Source of the DNA: Onthophagus taurus
Taxonomy: Eukaryota; Arthropoda; Insecta; Coleoptera; Scarabaeidae
Direction of reading: 5' to 3'
NCBI RefSeq assembly: GCF_036711975.1
Contig: NC_091972.1
Coordinates: 17,365,001-17,429,000 of the forward strand
DNA: 64,000 bases
Within the stretch, counting starts at the first letter, position 1, and every line of letters starts with the position of its first letter. The position numbers and the translations under genes are program-made. The notes beneath the pieces were generated by a model. The model had not been told where the DNA came from. It ran no database searches and was given only the letters and a program-made list of their open reading frames with translations. This document shows, in pieces, positions 11,215 through 26,200 of this stretch.

Positions 11215-14200
11215 ATGAAAATAATAAAGTACAAAAGTGGAAAAAAGAGAGAAATACGATTGGTACAAAAGTGTATAAGTTATAAATTTGACTTTATTTC
11301 TTTAGGTGCGTGGTATACGTTAATTATCCACCAGTATCGCTTATAGAAGATAGGGTAAGGTCGAAATCAATGATGATTATAGAGTGTTAAGATTGAATAA
11401 AAAAAATATTAATATTTAATTATTTTTTAGCAAGGTGTGTATAATATTTTTAATAAATTTGGGGAAATTATTAAGTTATTTTGCGATAACGAGTACAAGA
11501 AATTTATTAAAATATACTACAAAGATCCACTGTAAGTTAATAAAAAAAACTATTTCTTCTATTAATTTCTAATCTTTTAGATCCCCGTCTATTGCTTATG
11601 AACAAATTAATAATAAACCACCACTTTTTTTGTCCTTAACTTTGAGGGAAGATAAGTCGCCTATAACAAAAGTAAACCGTAACCGTTTATCATCAAACTT
11701 TTTAAATTCATCAAAGTAAGTTTATTTCTTTACAAATATTGTACAAATATTTAGATAACATAATTCTTAATTATTCAAAGATTATTAAACGATTCCGTAC
11801 ACGACTCTTGTTCGAGCACCAATAGTAATATGGGTGATGAAGAAGTCGAAGTTAGTCTTCTCCCAACTTTTTTATATGATATATTTGGGGATGAAATCAG
11901 CATTTTTAAAGACGATAATAATCGCGCTTTTGTATCAATTGATGAATTGAAACGCCACAATTTTCAACTTTTCGACGAGTCAAAACAGCCACCGCCAATA
12001 ACTGAAGAGTAAGCGACATTATTGATGTTTTTTTAATTTATTAATCGATTTTATTTTTATTATAAAGGGATTATCTACAAGAATTAAAAGTTTATCTTTC
12101 CGTGAAAGTACGTAAATTTCAAATGCTTCATCGTCAACACATTATAACAACATCAGCTTCAAGTTCAATTATAAATGAGTAAGTTAATATATTTTATTTG
12201 AATCATACATGACGAGTTAATTTAACTTTAACCAAAAATTATGATTAGAACCAATTACTTTTGGATGTTACTCCAAATTTTATTATTTTGGAATAATCAT
12301 AACTCATTCGCGATGCTAACTTAATCGCAATTATTCATTGACTTCCTCAAAATCGTAACATGTACCTATATTTTAATTTCCTAATTTTCTATTAAATTGA
12401 ATTAATTTGATTTTTAATTTTTTTTAGAATAATCAATGATTATAAAAGCTCAAAACCGCTTACTCCTGTATCAAAACAACAAAGTCCATCAAACTCTGTT
12501 ACAAAATTTGGAAATAAAAACGTTCGGAAAACTATAAATGGAGCATTTAATGATGCTAAAGAGAATAATTCTCCAAATATCGAAAATTCAAGGAGAAAAT
12601 ATATTGTACCAGAAAATATTAATGTGGTTCCTTTGCCATTAAATACACCAATTGAGGTAAAGAACTTTTTTTTTGTGCTACAGTTTTAATTAAAATTATT
12701 TTAATGTAGGTTTCAGTTACTTATGGGGTAAATGAACGCCGTTGTTACGTTTATTTAAAATCGCGTGAATCCGATATACGCACTTTAACACGAAGAGTTG
12801 AAATTGAAGCGAAAAAATCATCGCCGGTAGAAAATCCTATAGTCGGTAATATTTATGCTGCAATTTATGAAGGAGAATGGTAAGAATTATTATAAAAATA
12901 TCTTTTTTTTTAAATTTATTAACTGACTCCAAAACAATGAATATCACTGGTATAGTAGAAACCACGAGAGCTGGCAGTGACAGATCGCTTAGAAATGGTA
13001 TGAATCAAGATATGGACGTATGACTTAGATTATTTCACCACATACATTTAAATGTAGGTTATGTTAGTAATGGAGGTTATGTGTCAAACATTGTCAATGA
13101 TATTATTTAATGATTTTCCTTTCAAAGAAAACATTTTCGGCTTGTGAAAACACTAACAGATTAATGACAATGCTCACAAGACGTTTCGATTTGAGGTTAT
13201 AATTATAGAGTTACATCCCTTAGAAGAACAGACGTACTTTTTCGACGTGGCCATTTGAATTGTACAGCAGACATAGTAAACTAATGCTATCTCTTTTTAA
13301 CACACATTACTCTCTAGCGGTTTGTGAACTACGTATGGCATTTGTAAGAGCGGAAAACGATGATTTACTGCCAGCTCTCGTGGCGTCTACTATATCAGAG
13401 TTTTAATATACAAAAATAGATAAACAAAAATTTACAATAGGTTGTATATATATAAAAAAAATCTTCAAAAATATAAACCTATCAGTTAACAGTTCAATAC
13501 TCATTCACTCCAAATACAATTTAAGATTATAAACTAATTTTTTTATTGCCCCTGCCTCCACTATAATTATCAGGACACTGTTATATGCTTAAATGCTAAG
13601 ATATAATGGCGTTCTCTGTCCTGTCGTTGTTCTAGAATATTTGTTTATAAGATTATTTGCATTTCGGGTGTTATATTCATGCCAATTCTTAACTTGTTTA
13701 GTACTTATATTAATCTTCAATAATTTATTTTTTATAGAATATATTATATATTCTATTTGTTGAAAAGTTCTAATTTTCTGTAAGTTCCATATACTTTCCA
13801 TTTTATACACAAAATCAGTTGATGTATAATAGTAGTTCAACTGAAAGATACATTTTACTGCTTTATTTTGCGTTCTTTTTAATTTATTTAACTGGTGAAG
13901 CGGAAGACCGCCTCAGTATGCAAATAGATAGATTTGAGGCACTATAAAGCTATTATAAAGTAATCGCCTAGAGTTTTTATTTAAGCAGTCTGTACACCTT
14001 TTTATTGCACTAACCATTTTCATTCAGTCGTCATTTTTTAATGACAGCATTCACATGTACATTCCAATTGAGATCATTTGTTAAATTTAAACCTAAGTAT
14101 TTATACATGTGCACTTCTTTTACTTTTTCTCCATTCAGAAACACATTTATATCACTTCTTTGTTTAATAATCATATATACTGTTTTGTTAATATCCACCG

Positions 14201-17200
14201 ATAATTTACTGTAGCACAGCCATGTGTAATAAAGATCATAAAGTCATCGTTTGACACCTTTTCAAGTTTCATTTTACTATATCATTTCATGACAAAACCA
14301 AAACGGTGTCATCAGCAAACACAAAATACCTAGCTTGAAGTTGTAAAAACTTTAAGTTTTGTATGTACAGCAAATGTTGCAATGGACCAAGCACTGATCA
14401 CTGAACAACTCTAATACTTAGGTTCTTTTTTTACTCTTTGCCTTATTGATTTGACTATAATTTTTGCAATCCTTAGAATATGTTTGAAAAAGTTCTTCTG
14501 CGATGCTTCATACTCCAATTTTTTTTAACTTATTGAGTAAAATATCTATGTCTACAGTATTAAATGCTTTTTGTAGATCAATAAACCCCGTTAAAACATA
14601 AATATTTTTATCAACTTCTTCTGTAATATGTTATAATAAATCCCCCTATCGCACCCAAAGAACTGCTCTTTTGAAATTCATATCGACTTTGTAATGTTTC
14701 TGTATAAAGTTAATTAACCTGTGCTTGATAACGTTTCCTCTTATTTTAGAAAATATATAAAATTGAGATTGGCCTATAGTTACTTACCAAGTTCTGTTTT
14801 TGCTTCTTTTTTATGAATAGGGGATATTTTCACCGTTTTTAATTCATCCATAAATAGGCCAGTTTCCAGAATGTTATTAATAATATTCACTATTTTATCT
14901 CCCAAAATTTCAAATAGTGGTACTATAATATATCCGATTTAGTTTTATACCATATTCTCCAGGCGAACTATTATTATTTAAATCCATTATGATAGAGTAA
15001 ATTTCTGTTATATCAGTTGTTTCTAGGTAGATGGATTCTTTTATTTCTTCTATAAACTGCTGATTAATAACCGGTTTTATTTTGGTTTCTAAGTTCTTGT
15101 CTATTTTCGAAAAATAAGTATTAAATTCTTCTGTTATTTGTTGCTCATCTTTAGTGATTGTTCCTGACATACTTCTCATTTGCCCTTTTTTGATCATTTT
15201 AGACATAAATCGTTCAGAACCTTCCACATTTTCTTAGAGTTTGCTCCAGCCTCATTAAGTGTTTTTTTCACGTACTCTTTCTTTAATTTTCTCGTCATAT
15301 TATTTACCCCATTCTTCAAAGTATTAAAGTGTCTTTCGGTTTCAGAGTTTGTTATTAACTTCCATCCCTTATACAGGGTGTTTCGGTGACTCGGGGAACA
15401 AATTTAACCAGGTATACTAGAGTGAAAATGATGACGATTCATGTAAAAAAAATTAGTTAAAGTCTTCAAATTTCAAAGATACAGGCCATAAAAGTTAGGA
15501 AATTTTAACACATTTTTCCAAATATCTTAAACACTATTTACAGTAAAGCGTTGAAATTTGGTACAGTGTAAATCAATGTCATGTAAAATCGTTAGGCAAT
15601 TTATGAATTGGATCGGTCATCGGGAACAATGCTATACAGGATGTTCCTAAAGTTTGTTTGTTCAAAACTTTTTTATTCTATCATAACCGTACATTTATGT
15701 TTGCAGTTTCTGATAGCAAATTTAATTTAGAAACTTTTATTACTCTTAGATAATATTGATAAAAGTCACCGTTTTCGTGTTAAATGCAAAAATGTTGGGT
15801 TCCGATTTCATTAATAGCACTAAAAAAAAAAGAAATCTAAGTTTTTGAACATTTCCTTTAGTATTTTTTATTACTTGTCTTGTTATTTTATGTATGTTTT
15901 TTTATTATTCCTGTTAGTGTTGTCGTTTTTTTGTTTATTTTTTGTTGATTTTTTATTAAACCAATTAAAACAAATTAAAAATGTGATTTAGCTAAATCTA
16001 CACTTGGACATGTTGCATACATAATAGTTATGACAGCTCAGTTCGATTTTCACTTGTCATTGCCAATTCAGATTATTTATTTATTTCTTTTTTTTTAGTG
16101 TTATTGAATTACATTCTTGCATTTAATACGAAAACGGTGGTTTTTATCAATATTCTCTAAGAGTGATAAAAGATTCTAAACTAAATTTACTATTAGAAAC
16201 TGCAAAAATAAATGTAGGGTTATGATAGAATAAAAAAGTTCTGAGCAAACAAAGTTTAGGAACAGTCTACATAGCAGTGCTCCCGCGTACCGATCCAACT
16301 CAAAAATTATCTAATGATTTTACGTGATATTAGTTTACACTGTACCAAATTTCAACGCTTTACCATAAATAGTGTTTAAGATATTTAGAAAAATGTGTTA
16401 AAATTTCATAACTTTGATGGCCTGTATCTTTGCAATTTGAGGACATTTACTAATTTTTTTACATGAATCGTCATCATTTTCACTCTAGTATACTAGGTTA
16501 CATTTGTTCCCCGAGACACCAAAACACCTGTATGAATGATCTCTATGTTTTATTTTTTCTGTAAACTCAGCATTTATCCAATAGTTATTATTAGATACTT
16601 TTATTCTACTTTCCTTTGTACATTCATTTTTTGTTATTATTTGTTAAAAGAAGTAATTTCTTCCTGTTACAATTTCAGTTGAATTATTTCTTTTCATTTT
16701 TTTATTTGCAATATGGTTTTATTGATAATTTCTTTGGTATTTTTCCAATTACTACTTTATTTAATTTAATGTACATAATTTTATGGTCTGACATCACACG
16801 ATCTGTAAGGGTTATATCACAGTAAATACCTCTATTTATTCACTAAAACATGATCTAGGGTAGTACCTGTTTTTTAAATTTTTCTAGCAGAATTCTCAGG
16901 AGTAATATTCTGTATTGTGAAAGTGTTCATTTCATAAATTTATATTTATTTCTCCCAAAATGATCTCCCAAAGTGACTTCTGAGTCTACATAATTTTATC
17001 TATTTGTCTTAAAAAAGCATTAACTTTATTTCTAGACGATCTGTAGATATTTATAATTACACAATTAACTTTAGTAAGACAAATATAAACGTTACAGTCC
17101 TCAATTTCCATTTGTGAAATATTTCTTCAATCATACTCCAAATTGCTCTTTGAATCTCTACAATATCTACCTAATATTGATCAACCTTGGTAATGACATC

Positions 17201-20200
17201 ATAATTTGGTATATTAAAATACTCCACTTCATTTTAATAAATCCATGTTTCAGTGAGTGCATTTGAATTTCAAATTCTTCAAACTTTATTTCTTAGACTT
17301 CTTATATTTATTTAAAGCATATTAAGTTTTTCATCCATTTCTTTTACTCTCCAAATATTTGTATATTAATTCTACATTGTACTTATGGTTTTAATATTAT
17401 GGAGCAAGTTTAAGTATAAGTTTAGATGTTGTTCAGATCTTATTCTGATAGATTGACCCTTAACTGTTTTGTGAAGATAAATCACGTGTACTTTAAAAAA
17501 GTATCTGATTAGTAATAGTAAGATCTGCGTTTTTTCCATCGAAACCACATTCACTTACTTTGATACCTTTAGTTCTTTAATTTTTTTGTAAACTTGCGAT
17601 TTCAGGCTTTCTTCTAAGAATGTCACAACGATTTATCCTTCTCTCTTCTGTTCAACTCTAAAGCAGCCCATAACTTTATTCATTGGTATATTCAGCATCA
17701 TTGTTCCAAATACTTTATACACAACTTTTATAATTTTCTTTACTGATATATCAGAAACAATAATATTCTTTTGTCGATCTATTTACTTATTTACTTTTTG
17801 TTCCAGTATTTCCAATCTTTTCTTTAATATACGATTTTCATCTCTATAAAGCTTTATAATATTTCATTTTTATTATATTTCAGACACTGTCTTTTGATCC
17901 TCAAAAGAATCCGACATAAATTGAACAGATTTTTTAAGATTATCTATATCTTTAAGTAATTTTTCCTCAAAGGATTTAAGGGCTTAATTTAAAAGTTGTT
18001 TCATTATGTTTTAATTTTAATCATCCTTATTCATTACTTTTGCTTGTAACGCACAACTAGGGTGGGAGTAAAATTTGCAGATTTCACATCCCACTGGTGT
18101 ATTGACTTTCTTCTTGCAGAATTTACTAAAATTTAAATCTAAATTATTTATTAATAATTTATTTTTTAAAGGCATCGTGCTATCGTTCAAGGAGTAAATC
18201 CGTTAAAAGTTCAATACATTGATTTTGGAAACGATAATGATTTCCCATTAAAAGAAGTTCGCCATCTTTCTGAAGCTTTATGTAATTGTCCCTGGGAAGG
18301 AGTTTGTATCAATTTCGGGACAAACCCGGTACCAGGAAGATTAGAATATGGTTCAATTCTGCATATCATCGCTCTACGATTTGTAATTACTACAAACACA
18401 TATTTTTAATGATTTTGATTATTTATTTTATTGTAGAACACTGATCATTCGTATCAAGTTAAAAAAGCATCGGAAGAAAGACACGATTTTAATAGAAACG
18501 TTAATTTCGAAAGGAATAAAGTCGAAAAAATGAACGTTGAGACACAATTTGTTGAAAATAAAAATAAAAAACCTGTTGTTGATGAGGAAAAAAAGGATGA
18601 GAATGTTGCTAAGATTGAGACACCGAATCGTTTAAATGCTTTAAATATGTTAAAACAAAAAATAGCTGGTACTTCGAAGGAAATTTTAAATCCACCTAGA
18701 AGGTATAAAGAGTTATTTCTTCGCGAATAAAATTAATTTATGATTTTTTTTAGTACGATTCTTGAAATTTACAATTCGGGTAGTGGTTTATTACAATATG
18801 TGGATAACATTGAAGGTAATCATATCGTATTTACCATTCCTGCAGCCGCGGAACTAGAATTAGAAAAACTTGATAGTCTTTCTGATGTGGTTTCAAAAAA
18901 TGATAGTTTTCAGTAAGAAATCGTTTTTTTTTTTAATTGTAGGTTAGCTTTATACAAAATGCTTCTTTTTAGAGCTAATATCGGAGATACAGTAGCGGTG
19001 TATAAAGAAGAAGAAGATAAATGGTATCGAGGAACAGTAATCGAGAAAACAAACGATAGTTACCACATTGCTTTAATTGATTATGGTAAAATTGAAATTA
19101 CATCTACAGTTTATAAACTTGATAAAGCTATAAGTGATATTGGAGAGTTTTGTTGCGTTTGTGTTGGATCAGAAAAGTTTTTAACTGAGGCTAACAAGGT
19201 TGTTTTTTTTTAATTATAAATGATTTATAAAAATTTGTGTGTATTATAGGGTCATATTATGTTTGAAGTAGTATCAAAAAATCAAGTACAACTAACGTAT
19301 TCCGATAAATCTAAAGAAACAGTTTCGTGTACTAGATGGGATCCTTTTCCTAAAAACGTTGATAAAATAAAACCAAAAGAAATCGAGCCGATTTTTACGA
19401 AACCGAAACAAATGGAATTGAAAAATGGGGATTTGTGTAAACTTTCCAATTTTATACAAGGAAAATTATTTGTAAAAACGAAAGATTGTTTGAATTCTTA
19501 TAAGAAAATTATGAATTCAATATCTGAATATAAAGGTAATGTATTTTTAAACATTATTGAGTTTAAGAAAGAAAGTTTTTATTATTTTTATTTTTAGCGG
19601 ATAAATTAGAAAACCCAAAACAATCACAAATTGCTTTATGTAGCTATAAAAATAGCAAAGATTTATACAGAGTAATGATTTTAAATATAAATAATACTCA
19701 AGTTGAAGTAGAATATTTCGATTTAGGAGTTACCAATCAAGTAAATATAAATTCATTAAAAACCATTTCTGAATCTCTAGCAACAAATCCAATTCCAATA
19801 ATTCCAATTACTTTAATTGGATACGAAACTAATGAATTTAACGAAGAAGAATTTGAAAAAATTCGAAATATATCTGAATCCACAAAAAGATTTTCCGCGG
19901 TAAATAAATTAATTATAATTTTGATTTTGTATAATTTTGTTATTTTTAGAATATTGTTTCAAATACTCCATTAATATACGATTTAGTGTGTGACAATGAA
20001 TCGTTAACAAAGACGTTGAAAAAATTGCGGAAGGATCCCGATCGATTTCTTTATGAAGATGTGCCGAAAAATGATTTTACTGGAAAAGTAAATGTTTTAT
20101 GTTTCGATCAAAGTAATGATAGTGCTGTAGTATTTGTTAATATGGATGATGAATCCTTGAATCAATTGACTTATATTACGGAAGCTTCACAAAAATTCCA

Positions 20201-23200
20201 ATATAATGAACCTTATGTTCCCATTGAAGATGAAGTTTGTTTCGCTAATTACGAAGGTAAGAAAAATTAACGATCAAAAATTAGACTCGTATCTTGGCGA
20301 AATCTAAAATCTTTAATGATTTAATATCTTCAAGCTTGGAAAAAATATGGTTAGCTAAGGTCAAACTTACATTGGTATTTACTAGTGGTGGAACGGATTG
20401 TTACCAAATATCCCGTTGCGGCTGGATATTAAAAACCTATTACTTAGTACTCCACCATTCACAAGAATTAGTATCTTTTAGGTGTTGGACACTGCAGATA
20501 ATAATCAAGTTCAACGCCAATAGGACTTTTTTCATTGAATACAGCTTTATTTATATCAGGTTTGCTTTAGCAACCTCATTGTAACAATCCCAATATGATA
20601 TATAAAATCTCTTGTCGCAATTTCGTCTAGTTTCCTTCTCTTCTCTTGTAATTCATTATCACATTCTTTACTAACAGAACTGTCGCTGTTATCACTTTCG
20701 ATTATTAATTAAAGTACCCTCTTCTTAATGCAACAGCCGTTTTGAAAAATCGCTTTTAGCTTTTAGATCGACAATTTTTTCGAATTTTGCAATTTTTTGA
20801 GAAAACAATATTTGAAGTTTTGATAACATTTTCGATGTTGCAATTTTCCTCGATAATTTTCAAAATTCGCTATAAAATTAATTTCTTGAAGGATCCTTCT
20901 GGAAATATCACCAATTGTTAATTAAAGTATCCTTTTTTTAATGCAACAAGCCGTTTTGAGAAATCGCTTCTAGTTTTTGAGAAATACATTTTTGAAATGA
21001 TCGACAATTTTTTCGAATTTTGCAATTTTCGCCGATTAAGTTTTAAAAATTCGTATAAAATCCAATTCTTGGAATATGAGTATGAAAATTTTCCAAAGTG
21101 TTAATAAAAGCATCTTCTTTCCAACGAACCAACCCGTTTTGAAAAATAACTTTTAGTTTTTGAGAAAACAATATTTGAAGTTTTGATAAAATTTTAGATG
21201 TTGCATTTTTCATCGATAATTTTCCAAATTCGCTATACAATTAATTTCTTGAAGGATCCTTGTGGAAATATCACCAATTATTAATTGAAGTATCCTCTTT
21301 TTAATGCAACAAGCCGTTTTGAGAAATCGCTTCTAGTTTTTGAGAAATACATTTTTGAAATGATCGACAATTTTTTCGAATTTTGCAATTTTCGCCGATT
21401 AAGTTTTAAAAATTCGTATAAAATCCAGTTCTTGGAATATGAGTATGAAAATTTTCCAAAGTGTTAATAAAAGTGTCCTCTTTCCAACGAACCAACCCGT
21501 TTTGAAAAATAACTTTTAGTTTTTGAGAAAACAATATTTGAAGTTTTGATAAAATTTTCGATGTTGCATTTTTCATCGATAACTTTCAAAATTCGCTATA
21601 CAATTAATTTTTTGAAGAATCCTTGTGGAAATATCACCAATTATTAATTGAAGTATCCTCTTTTTAATGCAACAAGCCGTTTTGAAAAATCGCTTCTAGT
21701 GTTTGAGAAAAAAATTTTTGAAATAATCGAAAATTTTCTCGTAGTTTGCAATTTTCGCCAATTAAGTTTTAAAAATTCGTATACAATCCTGTTTTTGGAA
21801 TATGAGTATGAAAGTTTTCCAAATAACAAAAGTGTCCTCTTTCCAATGAACTAACCCGTTTTGAAAAATAATGTTTAGTTTTTGAGAAAACAATATTTGA
21901 AGTTTTGATAAAATTTTCGATGTTGCAATTTTCATCGATAATTTTCAAAATTCGCTATAAAATTAATTTCTTGAAGGATCCTTCTGGAAATATCACCAAT
22001 TATTAATTAAAGTATCCTCTTTTTAATGCAAAAAGCCGTTTTGAAAAATCACTTTCAGTTCTTGAGAAATAAAGTTTTGAAATGATCGAAAATTTTTTCG
22101 AATTTTGCAATTTTCGCCGATTAAGTTTTAAAAATTCGTATAAAATCCAGTTCTTGGAATATGAGTATGAAAATTTTCCAAAGTGTTAATAAAAGTGTCC
22201 TCTTTCCAACGAACCAACCCGTTTTGAAAAATAACTTTTAGTTTTTGAGAAAACAATATTTGAAGTTTTGATAAAATTTTCGATGTTGCAATTTTCATCG
22301 ATAATTTTCAAAATTCGTTATACAATTAATTTCTTGAAGGATCCTTGTGGAAATATCACCAATTATTAATTAAAGTATCCTCTTTTTAATGCAACAAGCC
22401 GTTTTGAAAAATCGCTTTTAGTTTTTGAGAAATAAATTTTTGAAATGATCGACAAGAGAGACAATGGATTTATTTTAGACAATTAAAAGCAATATACAAC
22501 ATAAACAACAACATAATGTACATTCTATATTAAGTCTAAAAAGGGCTATCGACCAAAGTCCTTCCGCCCCATCTCAATAATTAAAAATTTTCAGCCATAT
22601 ATTGTTATCCTGTCACAATCCTTTTGTAAATAGTGTCGAATTCTGATTGTATAAATAGGGGTGACATTTCTTCAGCCATCTTGCTCTTAGATTTGTTTGC
22701 TAAAATTAGAAGTCGCTCCGTCAAAGGCTTTGTTTCGGTTTTTTCATATAGAGTTTTATTTGCGATTTTCTGCAATGGAATGTTCTTGTGTCTCATTTTC
22801 GTTACTGCTCGGAGACTTGTTCTTTCGCCAACTTCCAAACTCCTTAGTGTGCATCGCTTGCTATCATAGGTCAGTAGGCTTGCATACTCTAAAATTGGTC
22901 TACAAATAGTGTTATAAATATGCGCAGCGCATTTGATGTTAATGCCTTCTTTCTTGTAGGTTAAACTTCGAAACAGCTTCGCTCTGTTGATTGCTTTCAT
23001 TTTAGCCTTTTTTGTGTGTATGTGGAACTTCACTTTGCTGTCGAAGATTATACCCACTTATTTGATGTTCGCTGAAGGACTGATTTGCGTCTGTCTGATG
23101 TATACTGTTGGAGAATTATCTGCTATCCTATGGAATGGTATTAGAAATTTTGTTTTTGAAGCGTTTTTGTTAATTCTCCAGGAAGAGCACCGTTTAGTTA

Positions 23201-26200
23201 TTTTGTTAGTTGCTTCTCGTAATGTTACTATGGCTGTTTCAAGTTTCTTCCCATGTGCTATTAATGCAGTATCGTCGGCATATTGCAGAATATATAAATC
23301 GGTAGACAGCGCGGAAATTTCCATCATGTTATATGCAAAAACATTGTATAGTATTGGTGAGAGCTGCGAACCTTGTGGTACGCCTTGTTGAATTTCGAAT
23401 TCACCCGAGAAGGTTCATTTGTTCTTAGTCGAAAAGAACGATCTTTTAAAAAATTTGACAGTAATTTAAGTAACTCCGGTGGAACGTTTAATTTGTGTAA
23501 TTTGTAAATCAAACGCCACACTGAGTCAAACGCTTTTTGTATGTCTAGAAAAAGAGCTGCTGATTTTATTTGCTGCAAGCGACAAGTGTGTAGATTTGCA
23601 GTAAGAATACCTAGTGGATGTATAGTCGATTTCCCTGATCTAAATCTAAACTGATGATGTGGAATCTTATCTTCAACATACATTAGCAGTCGTTTTTTAA
23701 TAAGATTTTCAAACATTTTCCCGATGACAGGAAGCAACGTTATAGGACGATAACCAGAAGGCGTGTGTAGATTCGAGTCTTTTTTTTTGGATGCATACTA
23801 CTGTCCCAGTTTTCCATTCATTAGGAAAGCATTAATTTTGGAAACAAAAGTTGAATATGTCTCTTACATGTGCATGATGTAATTGTCTAAAAATTGTTCG
23901 TGTCAGCTTGTGTGTTTTTTTTCCTTTGCTTAACAATTCCCAGTATTCATCTTCGTCGACATTCAAACTGTTACTAGAAATTTGTGCTGTGTTGTCAAAT
24001 GTTGTAAACCATTCTCCAACCTGATCGTGATAGTCGTTATGGAATAAGTGATTTACAGGTTTTTTAAAACATTCTTCGAGATATATAGCACGCACTTGTG
24101 CCTTTTCGAAATTAGTGTTACAACTGGAGCCATCAGATGGATCTATAAGATAAACGGACTGGATGTTTTTTTTTTGTATTTTGATAGTTTTTTGACTTCA
24201 TTCTAGAAAGATTTTACCTTACTTTGGTTGATATTGTTACAAGCTTCAATAAATCTGGAAGAACTGAATTGCCATATTAACTTGTAAATGTTTGTACTAA
24301 TCTCATTAATTCTCTTCTTGGTGTCAACATCTTCATTTCTTCTGAACTTTCGGTACATGCACCTTTTAGTTTAACCAACGTTAGGATATAAGGAGGGAGT
24401 GGGAAGGAGTAATAGGACTTTTTCCTTTTTGGGGAATGATATACTAGTGATTTCGTTAGGTGTTTGATAAACGATGGGTTAATAGCAGGATTGTTATGGA
24501 CGTAATTTGTCAGGTCATTGTTTAGGTTTTTGATATTGCATAAATTAATATTAATGTGTAGTGGAATGTCTACTATTGGGGAGTATGGTGGGGTGTTTAA
24601 TTGAAAATCTATGCTGAGGTGGTCTGAACCAAGATCTGTTATTAATTCTAGAGCATGGATGAGAGGATTTTGTATCTTGGATCCAAATAAGTTGACATAT
24701 CTTATCAGCTTTCTTATTAATTTCATTTTTATTCGAATATCGCAATAATATGACAATCTAGGCAATCACTTCAGAAATGTACCAGAAATTATAACCATAA
24801 TGGCCGGATAGATATTCCGGATATCCGGCCGAACGGGATGCCGAATATCCGGCTTTTCGCAAAATCACTATCCGTTCCATCACTAGTATTTCCTAGGATC
24901 TCTATAAAATTTAGTTGTTTTCTAATTTCTAGTCACATTTTCGTTAATTAGACAATTGAGGTTATCTCTTTCCAGTTAATATAGACAACCTAAGCCTGAC
25001 GTCACAGAGATGGGCGGAGCTTATACCAACTCCAAACATTTTCGTTGCTAACTGTGTTACTATTGGTAAATCGCCGTATGCAATTTTTCAATTAGTGTTA
25101 AAATAAAATAAACTAAGTGACATTTTAAATGACATTTTTATGGCGATTTATCATTAGCAACGAAATTGTTTGAAATCGGTATAAGCTCCGCCCATCTCTG
25201 TGACGTCAGACTTAGGCAGTCTATTTGCGCATGCGCACTGTGTCAATAGTTACTTAATACTACTAATAAAATCTGTTTTTCTTATAGCCGAATGGCACAG
25301 AGCTCGAGTTCTTGAAGCTAACCCAGACTTGGATACATTTAAAGTTATTTTTATTGATTACGGAAATGTAAGTACGGTTTCATCGACGAATATAAGAAAA
25401 TTAAATGATGATTTGAAAACGATTCCTAATCTGACTTTGATTTGCAAGATAAATGGTAAGTTAATTAAATTCAACTTAATAAAAACAAAACTATACAAAG
25501 TGTCTTAACATTTACACTCTTACTCTTGTGATTTCATTGAATGATGTTAAACATATTGAAAATGATTGTTCTATGTGGCTAATGCAGAAAGGTTTAATGT
25601 GGTAAAGGTCCAAGATTATGGGTGTGAATAATGAGACACTTGTATACAGTGCGCGTCAAATATAACCCATCTAATTTGAAAGCATTTCGAGAGATATCAT
25701 GAATCAAATTATATCGATCTTATTTTTTTTTGTAATGGAAAACACCCCTCATATTATACCATTTTCTAATAGAATTGGGTTACATTTTACGTGGACTGTA
25801 TATGAAGAGTCTATGAAAGAAAGGCAAAATATGCATCAACAAGATAATTAGAGTAACAATAAGAAAAACAAGAATATACAGGGTGTCTCACGTAACTGGT
25901 TCGTTAGAACTTTTTAAAAGTTCCTTTAAAAAGCATGGTGAAATTTGCCAAAAAAAAACTTAAAATCAAAATAACTCGCAAACGAAAGACGCTAGGTACC
26001 AATAACATTTATGAAAGTCAACATATTTTTTTTACATACAAGTAAACGTAAAATAACGAATTATAGTCTACTTCCGGTAGACCGGAAGTGGTGGCCATCT
26101 TGAAAATATTTTAGATCGAAAGTTCCGAATGAACAACCCTGAAACCTGTGGAACCTGAAAAAGTTGTAACGAACCAGTTACGTGCGACACCTTGTATAAG

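Larger units (their letters stand above)
20383..24885. mobile_element. Non-autonomous hAT element carrying satellite
   Basis: The ends TAGTGGTGGAACGGAT (20383) and the inverse of TAGTGATGGAACGGAT (ending 24885) are flanked by GTATTTAC and GTATTTCC, an 8-bp duplication with one mismatch. The right subterminal region is built of CCGGATATCCGG-type repeats, a known hAT layout. The body is a tandem satellite (20713-22453). A LINE relic then occupies 22454 to about 24660. It lies between the third and fourth Tudor domains' exons. The copies at 27853 and 48858-50325 are relatives. Confidence 0.75.

Noticed and set aside
21043..21854. Several 60-68-codon ORFs on both strands
   Set aside because: They are repeats of the satellite unit and recur with its period.
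20713..22453. CRISPR-like array
   Set aside because: Units are about 363 bp with no spacer structure, and the DNA is animal nuclear.
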